Shown here piece by piece: positions 1 through 14,294 of a stretch of DNA of 64,000 nt. Each line of letters begins with the position of its first letter. Position 1 is the stretch's first letter. The position numbers and the translations under genes are program-made. The stretch is from the NCBI GenBank assembly GCA_963693365.1, contig CAVNZM010000016.1, forward strand, positions 5,518,001 to 5,582,000, in the 5' to 3' direction. The stretch is from Amoebidium appalachense (lineage: Eukaryota > Ichthyosporea). The notes below the pieces were generated by a model. That model did not search any database and was not told where the DNA came from. It worked only from the letters and a program-made list of their open reading frames with translations.

Positions 1-204
1 GAGAGGGGGCGGTTGGGGGAAGAAGGGGGGGAGGGGGGGGAGGGGGGAGGGGGGATGGAAGGGGGAAGGTGGTGCCGGTGGGGGGGGGGGGGGAGGGGGC
101 ACCTTCCACTCACCACCGGTATCACCTTCCCCCTTCCCCCCCTCCCCCCCCCCCCCCCCGTCCCCCCAACCCCCCCCCCCCCCCCTCCCCCCCCTCCCCT
201 GGCC

Positions 205-1300
205 ATCATCTCACTGCCTTCCAAAATTGATCCAACTACTATCCCAGGATATATATCCTACTTTGTGCAAGTTGCTTTCTCCAAGCATCCTCATAAGAGT
301 CTCATCTAACCCACCTCTATACCCAAATTCAATGCAGGTTTCTACAAGTCATTCTGCAGTTGACCTACAACTGCCATAAATGGTCCTCCCTGAGTGGTTG
401 TCCCAAAACCAAATGGGTGCACACACCTAAAGGCAATCAGACCTTTTCTTTTCCGGGAGGGGAGGAGAGGGGGAGGGGGGGGAGGGGGGGGAGGGGGGGG
501 GGAGGGGGGGGGGAGGGGGGAGGGGCGGGAGAGGGAGAGGGCAGGGATAGGGGGAGGGAGGGGGAGGGGGAGGGGGAGGGGGATAACGGAAGAAATTGAG
601 TTTATTCTCAAAGTTTTTTTTTTTTTTTGTTTTTTTCGGAGAGAGGGAGGGGAGGGCGGGGAATTGGGGAGGGGGAGGGGGGGGGGGGGAGGGGGGGTCG
701 CATCTGGGTTTTGTTGGGGGACTCCGGGGGATGGGGGGGAGGGGGGGGGGGAGGGGGGTGCGCGGGGGGGGGGGGGGGGGGGGGGGGGAGGGGGGGAGAA
801 GGGGGTTCGAAGGAAAAAAAGGTTGTTTTTGGATGTTTATAAAGGGCTGCAAGTTGTGCTTAATCTGGCTTGTAGTTGGTGAAGAGGTCAAAAGGGGGTA
901 CTAGATGTGAAATTTTCAAGTGTAACCGTTATTCAACGCGGGAGACAATTCATCTATAAATATACAGTATGGAATAAAAGAGTGCCAGATTATCACGAAG
1001 TTTCGTATGTATGACAATTTCACAGGCCTATCGTGTAGCCGAGTGAGTTGTTTGATAAAAAAAGCTGCTCCGGGGAGGTTTTGGGGGCTAGGTGGAGAGA
1101 AGGAGGGAAGGGGGAGGAGGGGGCGTATGGAAGAAAACGGGAAAGAGAAAAAGGTTGGGGGAGGGGGGGGAGAGGGGGAGGAGATCAAGAACGAAAGAGG
1201 AAATGAGAGAGAGAGAGAGAAGGGGGGGAGGGGGGGGGGGGGGGGGGGTGGACTGAGGGCGAGACGAGGGGAGGGGAGAGGGGGAAGGAAGGGGCCGGAT

Positions 1301-1331
<31 letters not shown>

Positions 1332-1645
1332 GTGGAAGAGATTGGCGTATTGGACGGCAGAGAAGGGGTGTGTGTGTGTGTGTGTGTGTTGAGGGGGGGT
1401 GGGTGGGGGGGGGGGGGGGGGGGGGGGGGCGGGGTGGAGGGGGAGGTTACGAGGAAGAGAAACCGGAAAAACGTCTGCATGCTGCATTTCTTTGGTAAAA
1501 TACTAGATGTCATTTCTGGATATTTGATGATCGGGATAATATTGCTAAGGTCTTGTAACCAGGTCTCACCATTGCTCTCTACCATGTTCCCAAAAGCTCC
1601 AACTCTGATGACCACACTGTTCTCTGTTTCGTGAGCCATATGTTT
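205..1645 (-). pseudogene. Unidentified eroded or incompletely modelled gene fragment
   Basis: I do not recognise the product. The best piece is 1645-1451: 65 open codons (KHMAHETENSVVIRVGAF... to ...SMQTFFRFLFL) after a CTTAG acceptor and before a GTAACC donor that runs straight into poly-C, as in the eIF3b introns. A second protein-like stretch (FFIKQLTRLHDRPVKLSY and onward) lies at about 1062-905. A third (GLIAFRCVHPFGFGTTTQGG) lies at 445-345, and a fourth (VETCIEFGYRGGLDETLM) continues in another frame at 345-220. The phases do not join cleanly: the third and fourth pieces are one frameshift apart. Either short exons are missed or this is a pseudogene. The opposite strand is also partly open, so the coding strand is an inference. 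Confidence 0.3.
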
Positions 1646-1651
1646 CTAAGG

Positions 1652-2940
1652 ATCTGGCAGTCGAATGTCAATGATTCATACGAATAGCCGAATTGTTTTC
1701 TGCACCCCCGTGTCATAAAGCCTAGCAAAATCTATGGTTGTAGGGGTCAACCCCCCCCCCCCCCCCCCTCCCCTCCCTCCCCCCCAACACACACACACAC
1801 ACACACACACCTCACACACACACAGACACACACACACACTCTATGAATAGAAAAGAAAAGAAAAAGAAAAGAAACAAAAAGAAAAGGAAAAAGAAAAAGG
1901 CACACAGACATACGCACTCGCACCTCAGGGTAAATGACAAAACTTAGGGATGTATACAGCACTTAGGACAAATTTTTAGCTGGCACATTAACGTACCAAC
2001 ACAAATTTAATTAATCAATATGGGCCAAGCCTCTGGCCGGTGGTTGTTGGGGGGGGGGAGGGGGGGGGGGGGGGGGGATGGGATGCATGTGCAGGCTGCG
2101 TGAACGAATCGGATATGTATGTACGGCACTTGTTCAGAGTGACTCGAAGTCTACTGATCAGAATGGTGGAGGTGATTCCAATATAGAGGGGTTGTTTGAG
2201 ATATGACTCAAGTGTTATAGATGGGGAGATTTTCACATTGGTACGGCCCTCGCTCGGTCGAAAAATCCTCAATAACGAAATTTAAAGAGAAGCAGGGAAA
2301 AAGAGAAGATGTAAGGCCACTCATAAACACACAGGAGGGCCGGTGCGCACGGGTGCCAGCGAAAGCTAGATAATCCGTGCCCCCCCCCCCCCCCCCCTCC
2401 CCTCCTCCCCCCTCCCCCCCCCTCCTGAGGCGGCGTTTCTAAACCACCACCACCATCACCACCACCTCCCCCCCCCCCCCTCCCCCCTCCCCCCTCTCTC
2501 TCCTCCCCCCGCCCCCCTCCCTCCCTTCCCACCCTCCCCTTACACACACGTCCAACATGGGAAGAACACAGGCCTACTTCAGCTTGTCATCGTGTAGGTA
2601 GAATCTAAGATAGCACCTTTGACTAGGTTCCCTAGTCTAAAAATACCTGTCTTCTCCCCTCCCCCCTCCCCCCTCAACACCTCCCTTCCTCCCCCCCCCC
2701 CCCCCCCCCCTCCCCTCCCCTTCGCCTCTTTTCTCTCTCTCTCTCTCACTCTATCTTCTCCCCCCCCCCCTCACCCACTCACCTACCCACCCACCCACTC
2801 TCTCTGGTTTTTTCACGTTCATAAAGCCGCAACGATGAGACATAGCACTTTACACAAGGCTGATGGACCCCCCCAGATCATTCTACTTGCCCCCCCCCCC
2901 CCCCCCCCCCCCTCCCCCCTTCCCCCCCCCCCCCCCACCT

Positions 2941-2972
<32 letters not shown>

Positions 2973-3094
2973 TTTCCCCCGCCGCCGCTGCCGCTGCCGC
3001 CTCCCACTAGTTGCCCCTCACCCCTGCCACACTGCACACTCAGCCCATCTGTAGCTACACTCCGTTTCCCTTTACTGAAGTCACAACCAACCAG

Positions 3095-3130
<36 letters not shown>

Positions 3131-3621
3131 CACCCACCCACCCACCCACCCACCCACCCAAACCTCTTCCAGACCCCTCAAATATTTATGAGAGAATTAT
3201 AAAAAGAAATGAAGAATGTATGAAGAGACTGTAAACACACACCCATGCGCACACACTGTGACAGTCACACGAACCGCTGGCACACATACACATGCGTCAC
3301 ACGCTTACACACACACCATGCAATATCTTCCTTATGTGCTTCTACCCTTCCCTATGTCTACCCGATGCTTCACCTGCCCACTCCCCTCCTCCCCCCGTCT
3401 CCCCCCTCCCCCCATCCCCCCCCCTCCCGGGCACACACACGAACACACACAGATACATCCGAAACACCCCCCCCCCCTTATCCCTCTTCCCCTTCACATG
3501 CTGCTTTCCAACCCAAACACACGCTATAATGCCCGAATTCCTACCTGTTGCTAGGGACCCCATGCATATCCTCCTATACCTACCAGCCCCACCCTTCTAC
3601 ACCAGTTCCCGGCCAAAACAT

Positions 3622-3657
<36 letters not shown>

Positions 3658-4690
3658 CCCGCCCCTCCCTTCCTTTCTTCTTCTTAGGCTTTTGCAAAAA
3701 CAATATGGTCCTAATTCGGGAGGATGCTCATGGGCATCATAGATCCCGGTTACCCCCCCTCCCCCCTCCCCTCCCCCCCCCCCCCCCCCCCCCTCCCCTA
3801 CGCCCCTCCCGCCCCACACACACACACACGCGCGTGCGTGCGATGGGGGTACCCTCCTTCATCCGGGGTATCATCACATGTTTAAATATATTTATATGAC
3901 ATGATGCAGCCTGTGCTTTTTCGATAAAATGTTTGGTTATTTTTCCGGGTCAAGCTGTATGGAAAACTCTATTCACAGAAGCAAAGGATTTATGAACCCC
4001 GCATACCGTGGCAATCTGAAAGCTGCACACTGCTGCATAAACGGTTTCATTTTGATAAAAGCAGTATTCTTATTTGTCGATGCCATGGCATGACGGACAG
4101 TTATGATACATGCAAATAGAGTCAAAACCACCACCCGTCTGCCAGTAGGTTAGAGCAGAAACGGGCTTTTTATATATAAGGCCTAGGGCCCTAATGTCTA
4201 TTAACATATCTAAGTTGCACAAATTCAGACGGTGACTATAATCAAGATATGCACAGTAGTTAATTAAATAAAGGTAAACAAGCAAAGTTTTCTACTTTGA
4301 AAGTTAAGAATGTAGCAGGGTCTGACCATGCCAAACCTGCAGGATCCATTATAATTAAGAACCTCCCCCCCGAGCTGCTCCCTTCCCCACCTTCCCCCCC
4401 TCCCCCAACCCCCCCCCCCCCCCCCCCCCCCTCCCCCCACACAAACACACACACACACACCTACACCCAAAAATCCAACCCCACCCACCCACCCACCCAC
4501 CCACCCACACAGACGGAGAAAATGGCTTGGCAAAAATTTGAATTTAAGACTGTGACGTGAGGTTGTGATCGATGAAAAACTGCTTTGCATACATATTAAC
4601 GATGATTTCCGAAATATATGGCGCAAAAAAAAACTTGAGTTCATTCACCTCCTGGAAGCTTTCTACATCGGCCACACCAGACTACACATG
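1652..4690. other. Low-complexity intergenic stretch with C/G tracts
   Basis: The stretch holds alternating poly-C/poly-G tracts (for example 2381-2540, 2690-2730, 2890-2970, 3097-3128, 3625-3656), CA repeats and a few hundred bases of unique sequence. At 2075-2268 both strands are open for about 60 codons (minus strand contains PSITLESYLKQPLYIGITST), but no splice donor is visible before the poly-C, so no gene is called. No gene is seen at 3890-4370, which is AT-richer. Confidence 0.6.
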
Positions 4691-4836
4691 AGGCGTTAAA
4701 TACTTCTTGGTCCTGCCCACTCGCGTACCCAGTATCACAGCCCCAAGGCCGCGCACAAAACTATCCCCCAGCCCGGCCTTTAAATTTGCATACATGCGTT
4801 AGCGTTTTTCCCGGAATTTCCTCATATGACGAATTA

Positions 4837-5491
4837 TCAGGTAGAAATTTTGATACACATCTTAGTCCGTGGCCCACACGTATAGCCACCACTGCAATCA
4901 GAAGGCCGCCCACAATTTTCCCCCGGGCCTGCCTTTGCGTAGACAAAATCACCACCTTCGAATCCGCCACGCATGGCGCTTTTGGTCGAGATTTTGGTAC
5001 ACCTTTTGGTCCTTGCCCCACACGTATAACCAGCGCCACAATCAGAAGGCCGCCCACAATTCTCCCCGGGCCGGCCTCTGCGTACACCGTGTCACGATCA
5101 CCGACACCCTCGAAGCTGCCCAAGCAAGGCTAGCGATACTTTTCCGGCAGAGACTTTGATACACCTTTTGGTCCTTGCCCCACGAGTATCGCCATCGCTA
5201 CAATCCGACGGACGCCCACAATTCTCCCCCGGGCCGGCCTTTGCATATACAACGCTACCATATTCGACTCTCCTCAAAGCGAATTTTCCGGTAGAGATTT
5301 TGATACACCTTTTGGTCCTTGCCCCACACGTGTACAAGCCATCACCACAGTCAGAAGGCGGGCCGGCCAGCTTTGCGTATATGTCATCGTTGTAGCTGTC
5401 CAGGGAGCGAGGGTCCAACGTCCTGCCAGTGCTAGTACCGCAGAGTAGGGCGGTAGTGGCGAAAAACAAAACTAAAGGTCAGGCGAAACAT
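4837..5491 (-). pseudogene. Secreted cysteine-rich tandem-repeat protein, frameshifted
   Basis: The ATG at 5491-5489 opens a hydrophobic leader (MFRLTFSFVF), but a run of five T (5466-5462, coding sense) throws the frame; the natural continuation (ATTALLCGTSTGRTLDPRS) lies one base away. About four modules follow with a period of about 145-155 bp, of the form ENCGRPSDCxDGYTCGARTKRC then IKISTGKF, a C-x5-C-x5/6-C-x6-C pattern. Modules 1-2 share one frame. A four-G run near 5062, where the neighbour has five, shifts modules 3-4 to another frame, which ends at TGA 4839-4837. A fifth, very degenerate unit continues to about 4690. The leader suggests a secreted protein; function is unknown. Either two homopolymer indels inactivated the gene or they are sequencing errors. 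Confidence 0.5.
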
Positions 5492-5564
5492 CGTGCAGCC
5501 GAGGCTTCAAACTTCCCGTCCGAGAGAAACGGATTTCATCTGGCTATGTCTGAAGTCTGTGTGG

Positions 5565-5825
5565 GTTTACGCTGTTTACTCGAGGCAAAGAGAAACCAGT
5601 CTCAGGTATGGGGGGGGGTTTTTGCTCGGAATATCCCCTCAGCGGTATATCATGAACACGTACATAGATGTCGGGTGATGACTATATATCAGGGTTTACT
5701 TTCTCTACGAGACACCATAAAGACTACAAGGAGAAATCAATTAGTTGGGGTTCCCCGTTTTCTTTTATTGTTTTTTTTTTTTTTTTTTTTAAAGGGGCTC
5801 CCCTGGGACACTCGGTATCAGCTGG

Positions 5826-5858
<33 letters not shown>

Positions 5859-5926
5859 TGTGTGTGTGTGCGCGTGCGCTATAATTTTGTAGTGATGTGT
5901 TTCTCAAGCCAATCAATACATCTAAA
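5565..5926 (-). mobile_element. Dispersed element 3' end, copy 1
   Basis: This matches 6555-7099 (same orientation) and 8188-8752 (reverse). It includes the last codons of an ORF (CIDWLEKHITTK then stop at 5892-5890), a GT/CA repeat, a T/A run, and a terminus that reads TAAACAGCGTAAAC in coding sense. The shared end points mark the 3' end of a transposable element. Confidence 0.65.
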
Positions 5927-6554
5927 TCTGTGTGTCATGTGTCAGCTGTTCGCAACCAATCGGGCTTTTTATAGACGCAGGCTGTGATTCGGACACATTC
6001 CAAGGGAAAAACAAGGGATAAAACCGGTGATTGGTTTTCATGATTTTTATTCAATCACACTGGGTACACCGGCGTAACACTACATGGAAATCCCCCCTCC
6101 CCTCCCCCCCCCCTCCCCTCCCCACGGGGTAAACAAATCCTCAACAGCCTGAGCCCCGCCCATTGCGGCTTCAATGTTCAAGGCTCTAACACAATATGAG
6201 TGCGTGTGGCATCGTAGTACTTCAGAATTTTGGTGCTACGTAGCCCTAATATTATAGCGCAAATGATTTCTTTATTTAAAAAATAAAAAAAATAAAAAAA
6301 GAAAAAAGAAAATGGGGAGCCCCAACTAATTGATTTTTCTTGTGTGTCCACGCAATAAAAAGTGTGTAAACCCCTGGGCTGCTGCAAATTCTTCAGCTAC
6401 TTCTGCGCTGCGTGAGTGGAGGGGCGGCTACTTGGTCGTCGGGGAGCTTTCCAAGTGACTGCCAGTCCTTAACCTCCAGTCGTATGGCAATGACCGGGTT
6501 TGCTTGCATGCATTCTGTAATGAGAAGAGTCGAATCTACATGTATATATGTGGA

Positions 6555-7099
<545 letters not shown>

Positions 7100-8187
7100 T
7101 TGCGGTATTATGTGGTCTATCAAACTACATTTGGCGATACATGACCGTTTAAACTGGTGCGTGTGTGTGTTGTTTGGGCATGCAAACGATGCCACCTTAT
7201 ACTTATTAGATCTCCACGGTATAGCACGTGTACAGTAAAAGCGTGGTATGTGATCAATAATACCATCAGCTAGAGAAAGACCAATTCTACAGGAAGGTAA
7301 TATGTATTTAGGTGTTACACATCTGTGAGTGCCATGATTGGCAATATGGTTAAGGCGGTCATTATATATAAAAAGAGACAAGGGCTTAGTACTATATATA
7401 TAGCTAGTTTTTCAAGGTGTATGCTTTCATCGGGTCTGGTGTCGTCTGGTATCATCTTCCATTTGTTATATTGCGTAATTATCTTGTGATTGTGTACATG
7501 TCTAATATGTAAGTGGCAGTCCAAAGTCACACGCACACTTTTGCGGGGTTTATTTGTATTTGTGCCCGGGGGAAAAGGAGAGAGAGAGGGAAGGAAAGAG
7601 GGGAGAGGTGAGGAGGGGACAGGTCGGATAGAGAAGAGAGGGTGGGAGGGCAAATACTTCTTTAAGCGGCTTATGTGCTTATCGAATTTCAGCGCGAGAT
7701 GGGATACTCTAGCAGCTATTTGGACCAGACCATATATTGAGAGCGTTACAGGCCCAGGTTTACAACATTTGTTAGATAGAAAGGAGGCAACTTCTGCTTC
7801 AAGGAAATTTGCTAAGGGTTTAAGCGCTCTAGTTCTCTCTTCCTTAATCCAAGCGGCGAGAAGGGGTAAACCATATTCATGTATATGTTTTTATGCACCA
7901 CGCCCAGGATTCTCCCAAACATTTTTCCCAAAGACTTTTTTGGAGAATCCCACGGCAAACAACTCGGACCCTACCCCAAAGTTTCAAAAACAGAATTCGA
8001 ACCCTGACCTGGCGCCTTGCCGCCGTACTGGACACTTTTGTTTTCTGCATTTATGGAAAATCGTTTTCGCTTTTGATTGTGGGACAAATTATTGGTATTT
8101 TTCGCCGCTGATTCGTAGCGAATCAAAAGCAAAGAAAATTCTTTTCTATCTTTGGGATCGCCGAATCTTCAATCGCTCGCTCTCTCT

Positions 8188-8379
8188 ACACACACGTCAC
8201 ATTCACAACAGACACCCAGAAAGATAGCCTACCTGTAAATTACAACATCCTTGATTTTATACTAAACACGCGTAACTACGACCTGTTTATTAGATGTATT
8301 GATTGGCTTGAGAAACACATCACTACAAAATTCTAGCGCACGCGTACACACACACACAAACACACACAAACACACACAC

Positions 8380-8456
<77 letters not shown>

Positions 8457-8752
8457 CCAGCTGATACCGAGTGTCCCAGGGGAGCCCATTAAAAAAAAAA
8501 AAAAAAAAAAAAAACGGAAAAAAAAAAAAAAACGGAAAAAAAAAAACAAAAAAAAACGGGGAACCCCAACTAATTGATTTCTCCTTGTAGTCTTTATGGT
8601 GTCTCGTAGAGAAAGTAAACCCTGATATATAGTCATCACCCGACATCTATGTACGTGATCATGATACAGTATACCGCTGAGGGGATATTCCGAGCAAAAC
8701 CACCCCCATACCTGAGACTGGTTTCTCTTTGCCTCGAGTAAACAGCGTAAAC
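8188..8752 (+). mobile_element. Dispersed element 3' end, copy 3 (right arm of inverted repeat)
   Basis: This is the reverse complement of 6555-7099, about 1.09 kb away. Read on +, it carries the ORF end (NILDFILNTRNYDLFIRC, then CIDWLEKHITTKF, stop), the CA array, A runs broken by CGG, and the terminus TAAACAGCGTAAAC at 8752. Confidence 0.7.
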
Positions 8753-8755
8753 CCC

Positions 8756-8960
<205 letters not shown>

Positions 8961-9059
8961 CTCACTCACTCATTCTCTCGAGGCTCGAGAGCTCTCTGAG
9001 GCTTTCTCTCTCCCTCGAGCTCTCCCTCACTCCCTCACTCAATCACACACACAAACACA

Positions 9060-9164
<105 letters not shown>

Positions 9165-9169
9165 CCCAG

Positions 9170-9201
<32 letters not shown>

Positions 9202-9483
9202 TCCCTCTCTTTCTCGATCGCCTCTCTCTCTCTTCGAATTCTCTCTCCCCCCTCCCCCTCTCTCCCTCTTTCTGTACACTTTCCCTTCTCTTCCTCTTCC
9301 TCTTCCTCTTCCTCTTCCTCTCCCTCTCTCTCTCTCTCAGATCTCTCTCTCTCTCTCTCTCTCTCCTCCCCCCCCCCCCCCTCTCTCTCTCTCTCTCTCT
9401 AGCTATCCCCCGCCCCCGGGCCCCCCCTCCCCTCCCCCCCCTCTCCAAACACCACCTGCACCTCCACCACTACACACGCACTC

Positions 9484-9656
<173 letters not shown>

Positions 9657-9659
9657 CAT

Positions 9660-10380
9660 AATCACATTGCCTCCTCCTCCAATCATCGCTCGCGACTCAA
9701 GAACCAATCAAACAGCGTGGCCCGTTTACATTCCAAAAACCCCTAAACTTTTGCTGGGCTATGATAATGATGTACACACGAAAGAGCAGAACTATTCTCA
9801 TTGTTTAGCAACTATAAACTGCTTAAGAACGAAGACTGGATATCCGTACGATGTGCGCGTGCCTATCCATTTCAACATAATGCTCGGACTCCAGACTCTA
9901 TAGATCTCAGAGAGGCTGGTTACTGGTAGGGAGAGATTCTAGGGGGATAGGGAATCTTTCGCGTCACCCAATCGGGAAGGAGCTCCAATTTCTCGTCGCC
10001 CGCACGGCGCAACTCTCGAATGAGAAGTGTTCTGCCCAGTTGGCGTCATATAAAACCCACTATGTCTTATGTATAATAATCAAATTTTACGCTTTTGGGG
10101 AAAAAATCAAAACAAAAAAAAAAACAAAAGAGATGTGTGAAATATATTATATGGTAGCCGCGGGCCTGCCATTCCTAGGGCAGTTGCTTGCAACAGGAAT
10201 TTGTGACGTCATACAGCTGAACCAATCGGAAGTGGCCGTCATCTATACAAACTGAAGGTTATACTTAACGGCCGCTCTCTGGTTGACCGCCTCAGATTCA
10301 TCCAAGCATCGAGCACTTCACCAGTACAAAAAAGGTACACGCCCACGCGTTTTCTATCGCCTAGAAACAAAACCGAAAAC
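9660..10380 (+). promoter_or_regulatory. Upstream region of the fasciclin gene
   Basis: No convincing gene is seen in this stretch. A perfect CRE palindrome TGACGTCA lies at 10204-10211 and a CCAAT box at 10222-10226, about 155-175 bp before the ATG at 10381. A CCAAT motif recurs upstream of the eIF3b and F-box genes. No clear TATA box was found. Promoter function is inferred from position and motif only. Confidence 0.45.
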
Positions 10381-11889
10381 ATGGCAGCAGCCGCCCTTGC
10401 ACGTGCCACCACCCTGGTGACAGCTGGTCAGACCGCAGTGCCCACCACCCAGCCCGGCTACAGATACCCGCCTGACTGCATGAGTGCCATCTACTGTGAG
10501 GACGACTGCGACAAGTACAAAGGTGCAAACTATGCAAAGGTCTGTGCGGTGGCAAAGAAGGACGGCTTCCAGGACCTCTGGGAGCAGGTCCAGTCTCGCC
10601 CCGAGTTTTCCACCTTCTCCAGCCTTTTAAATTCTACCGGCGTGTACAAGAAGCTGGCAGCCAACGATACTTTCATTGCCGAGTTTGGTAACGTTCTGCG
10701 CGTGTACGCACCAACCAACGATGCCTTCGACCAGGTGCCCCACTCCACGTGGGGCCTTCTGCAAAAGAACCCGGACATGATGCGTGACGTCATGAGGATG
10801 CACGTGGTCAAGTACGACCCCGACGAAGGGGCCGGCGGCACGTCTCTTCTGGGATATCCCGAGGCGCTCACTCTGTACGCCACTGTGGGCTACGGCGTAA
10901 ACGAGCGCCATTTTGCACGGAACGACGCCTGCCCTTCACCCGCGTACCTGTCCCACGAACTTCTCCCAGGCGCCATGAACGGTGAGATTGTGCCCATTGA
11001 CGGGGTGGTCATTCCCTGCAAGTTCCGTAACGGCACCGAGAGAATCGCAATGGCCACCGGCGGCATCCCCATTGAGAATGGCAACGAGGACCTTGCAAAG
11101 TTCAAAGACCCCCTCGTTTTCTGCAAGCCACCAAAGGCCCCTTCGTCCAAGCTCCAATACTTTGCCAAAACCTTTGACGCCAACAAGAGTTTCCCTCTCA
11201 ACCTCGGCAACGGCAACAACAAAGTCACCGGAGCGCCCATCACCGAGATCAGAATAGACTCGCACGATGAAATGGAAAACCAGCAGGTGGCCGGACGGTT
11301 GACCGCCTGGACGTGTGTGGACCTTAAGAAGCCCAGAGGCATTAAGGAGACGCGGTGTGTGCACACTGATGGTACCCGCGGTGACCTGGGATTTACCCCC
11401 GAGGAGGGTGTCGTCGAGTCTGTGAGCTTGGCCTATGAGAGCTCGTGCGGTGGCCGCACGGCATTCACCCAGCTGACAGAGGGGGTGGATGTTACAAGCG
11501 AGGGGGATGACTCTGAGAACTGGGGTTGCAAGTGGGACAACTACACCGACCGAATCTACAACGTGCAGCTTTCAAACATCACCACTGACTATTTTCTGGG
11601 CAACGCTTTGGCCACTGCCGCCGCGGTCACATGGGACCTCAAGCCCAACACAAAGAACGAGAACCCCATCACCTCCGTGGAGACGTTTGTGTGCCTCGGG
11701 TGGACGGATGAGAAGGCGCAGAAGGCGGAGTCTGTGTGCGAGGCTGTGGGCGACAAGGCCAACGGGGAGTATGTGCTGACCGTGCAGGTGCCGAGGGAGA
11801 ACATGACCGTGTGGGCGGCGGTGAGGCAGCGGTCCACGTGCACACACACGGTCTACTCAAAGACCGTGGTGGCTCCTCCTAGAAACTGA
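10381..11889 (+). CDS. Fasciclin (FAS1)-domain protein
   Basis: A single uninterrupted frame of 502 codons starts at an ATG in good context (AAAACATGG). Residues about 76-213 form a FAS1 domain, with the conserved first motif VYAPTNDAFDQVP at about 108-120 and the second motif GEIVPIDGVVIP at about 201-212. FAS1 domains are extracellular adhesion modules found in all kingdoms. A Cys-rich stretch (Cys33, 39, 43, 55) precedes the domain. Residues about 260-502 form an unrecognised region with paired cysteines and several N-x-S/T sites. The first 20 residues are Ala-rich but only weakly signal-peptide-like, so secretion is likely from the family but not proven here. G/C-ending codons dominate, as in the H+-ATPase, which suggests high expression. 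An AATAAA lies about 300 nt past the stop. Confidence 0.85.
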   Translation: MAAAALARATTLVTAGQTAVPTTQPGYRYPPDCMSAIYCEDDCDKYKGANYAKVCAVAKKDGFQDLWEQVQSRPEFSTFSSLLNSTGVYKKLAANDTFIAEFGNVLRVYAPTNDAFDQVPHSTWGLLQKNPDMMRDVMRMHVVKYDPDEGAGGTSLLGYPEALTLYATVGYGVNERHFARNDACPSPAYLSHELLPGAMNGEIVPIDGVVIPCKFRNGTERIAMATGGIPIENGNEDLAKFKDPLVFCKPPKAPSSKLQYFAKTFDANKSFPLNLGNGNNKVTGAPITEIRIDSHDEMENQQVAGRLTAWTCVDLKKPRGIKETRCVHTDGTRGDLGFTPEEGVVESVSLAYESSCGGRTAFTQLTEGVDVTSEGDDSENWGCKWDNYTDRIYNVQLSNITTDYFLGNALATAAAVTWDLKPNTKNENPITSVETFVCLGWTDEKAQKAESVCEAVGDKANGEYVLTVQVPRENMTVWAAVRQRSTCTHTVYSKTVVAPPRN

Positions 11890-12300
11890 ACAATTGACAA
11901 GATATTTGTCACTAACTAAAATTCATGAGTTTGCTAATTCAATAGCTAGGCTATATATTGAATGATAGTTGAAAGATGTGTTAGCCTACAGCATGGACGA
12001 TACTGTGAGCACAGTATATATGCTACCCTCCACCCGATTTTTTAGAAGTATGTTTTTGCTACTTTTTGTCAATCCAATAGACAAGCTAAACATCTTTCAC
12101 AATGACGATACATTATTAAAGTATATTTAGAACAACTGGGGAAATTTGTTTCATAGTGTACCCAAATTTGTCACTGTCGACATGTGTATAACAATAAATA
12201 AAAAAACAGACTGTTTACAACCACTCGCTGAAGTATCATGTGTTGCTTCACAACGAAATCGTCCAATTACGGGCCAACAATGCCTGACATTTCCCGGTAG
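11890..12300. other. 3' flank of the fasciclin gene
   Basis: The flank is AT-rich unique sequence. AATAAA at 12193-12198, overlapped by a second copy, is a candidate poly(A) signal for the plus-strand gene. Nothing else is recognised. Confidence 0.4.
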
Positions 12301-12341
12301 TACATCCCTCTCGCTTTCCTTTCCTCTCTCTTCCCGAGGCT

Positions 12342-13340
<999 letters not shown>

Positions 13341-14207
13341 TTTCTCTGGTAACGGTAGCAGGCAGACACAAAACTCTGTGCTGACGTTTTACCTCCTCTC
13401 TCCTTCCCCCCCGGTGTTTAACCCTGAACGACGACCTCGAACCCTTCCTTCTTTTGCCGATGTTCCCCTTCTGGCGCACATGTGGCACCAGACAGCCCGT
13501 AGTAAATTTAAAATGTGAAGGAACCACTAGACAGTCATACGTACCGGACTCATTGCTGTGCAAAAATTTAACACAACCACAGTGATTCATCGGATATTAC
13601 AAGAGCTTGCACAATGATCGATGCCAAATGCAAAAACATTACTCAGTCAAGGCACAATACAATCGCGGCGAGGAGAGCAGTGGAACAAGAAAAAGAAAGA
13701 GACTCCGAAGAAGGGAAAAGAAACAGAACGGAGAACTTATGTGAAAGGTTTACTTTTTTTTTGGGGGGGGGGGGGGGGGGGAGGGAGGGGGAGCTCATGG
13801 AGGGGAGCGGGAAAGGGTAGCGGGGGGAGGAGGGTGGCCGGGGGGGGGGGGGGGGGGGGGGGAGGGAGGGGGGGGGGGGGGGGGAGGAGGGTGGAGCCGT
13901 TGCCAGTTAAAGCTAGAGAAAGAACCTAAATTATAAGATCTTGTTTATTCGGAAAAAGATATTGATCGACAAGACGTGGACACCCTCGGTGTCCGGGACG
14001 TCCCTTTTGACTATTGGTGGAATTCGGCCAGTCCACCAGCGCTGCCCCAGAGGTCCGCCCCTTTATGCTCCCTTTAACCGGTCTCTGCAATTGGCTGTGA
14101 AGTATTCAACGTTTTTCCCTGCCCGTGTTTCTTTCCGGAATCCCAAATTAATATCTTAACCTGAACTGGCTGCGAAGCACACCTATGCATGCACGCACAG
14201 ATGCATA

Positions 14208-14294
<87 letters not shown>

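Noticed and set aside
8347-8455. CRISPR-like array appearance of tandem repeats
   Set aside because: These are uninterrupted dinucleotide arrays without spacers, in a eukaryotic context.
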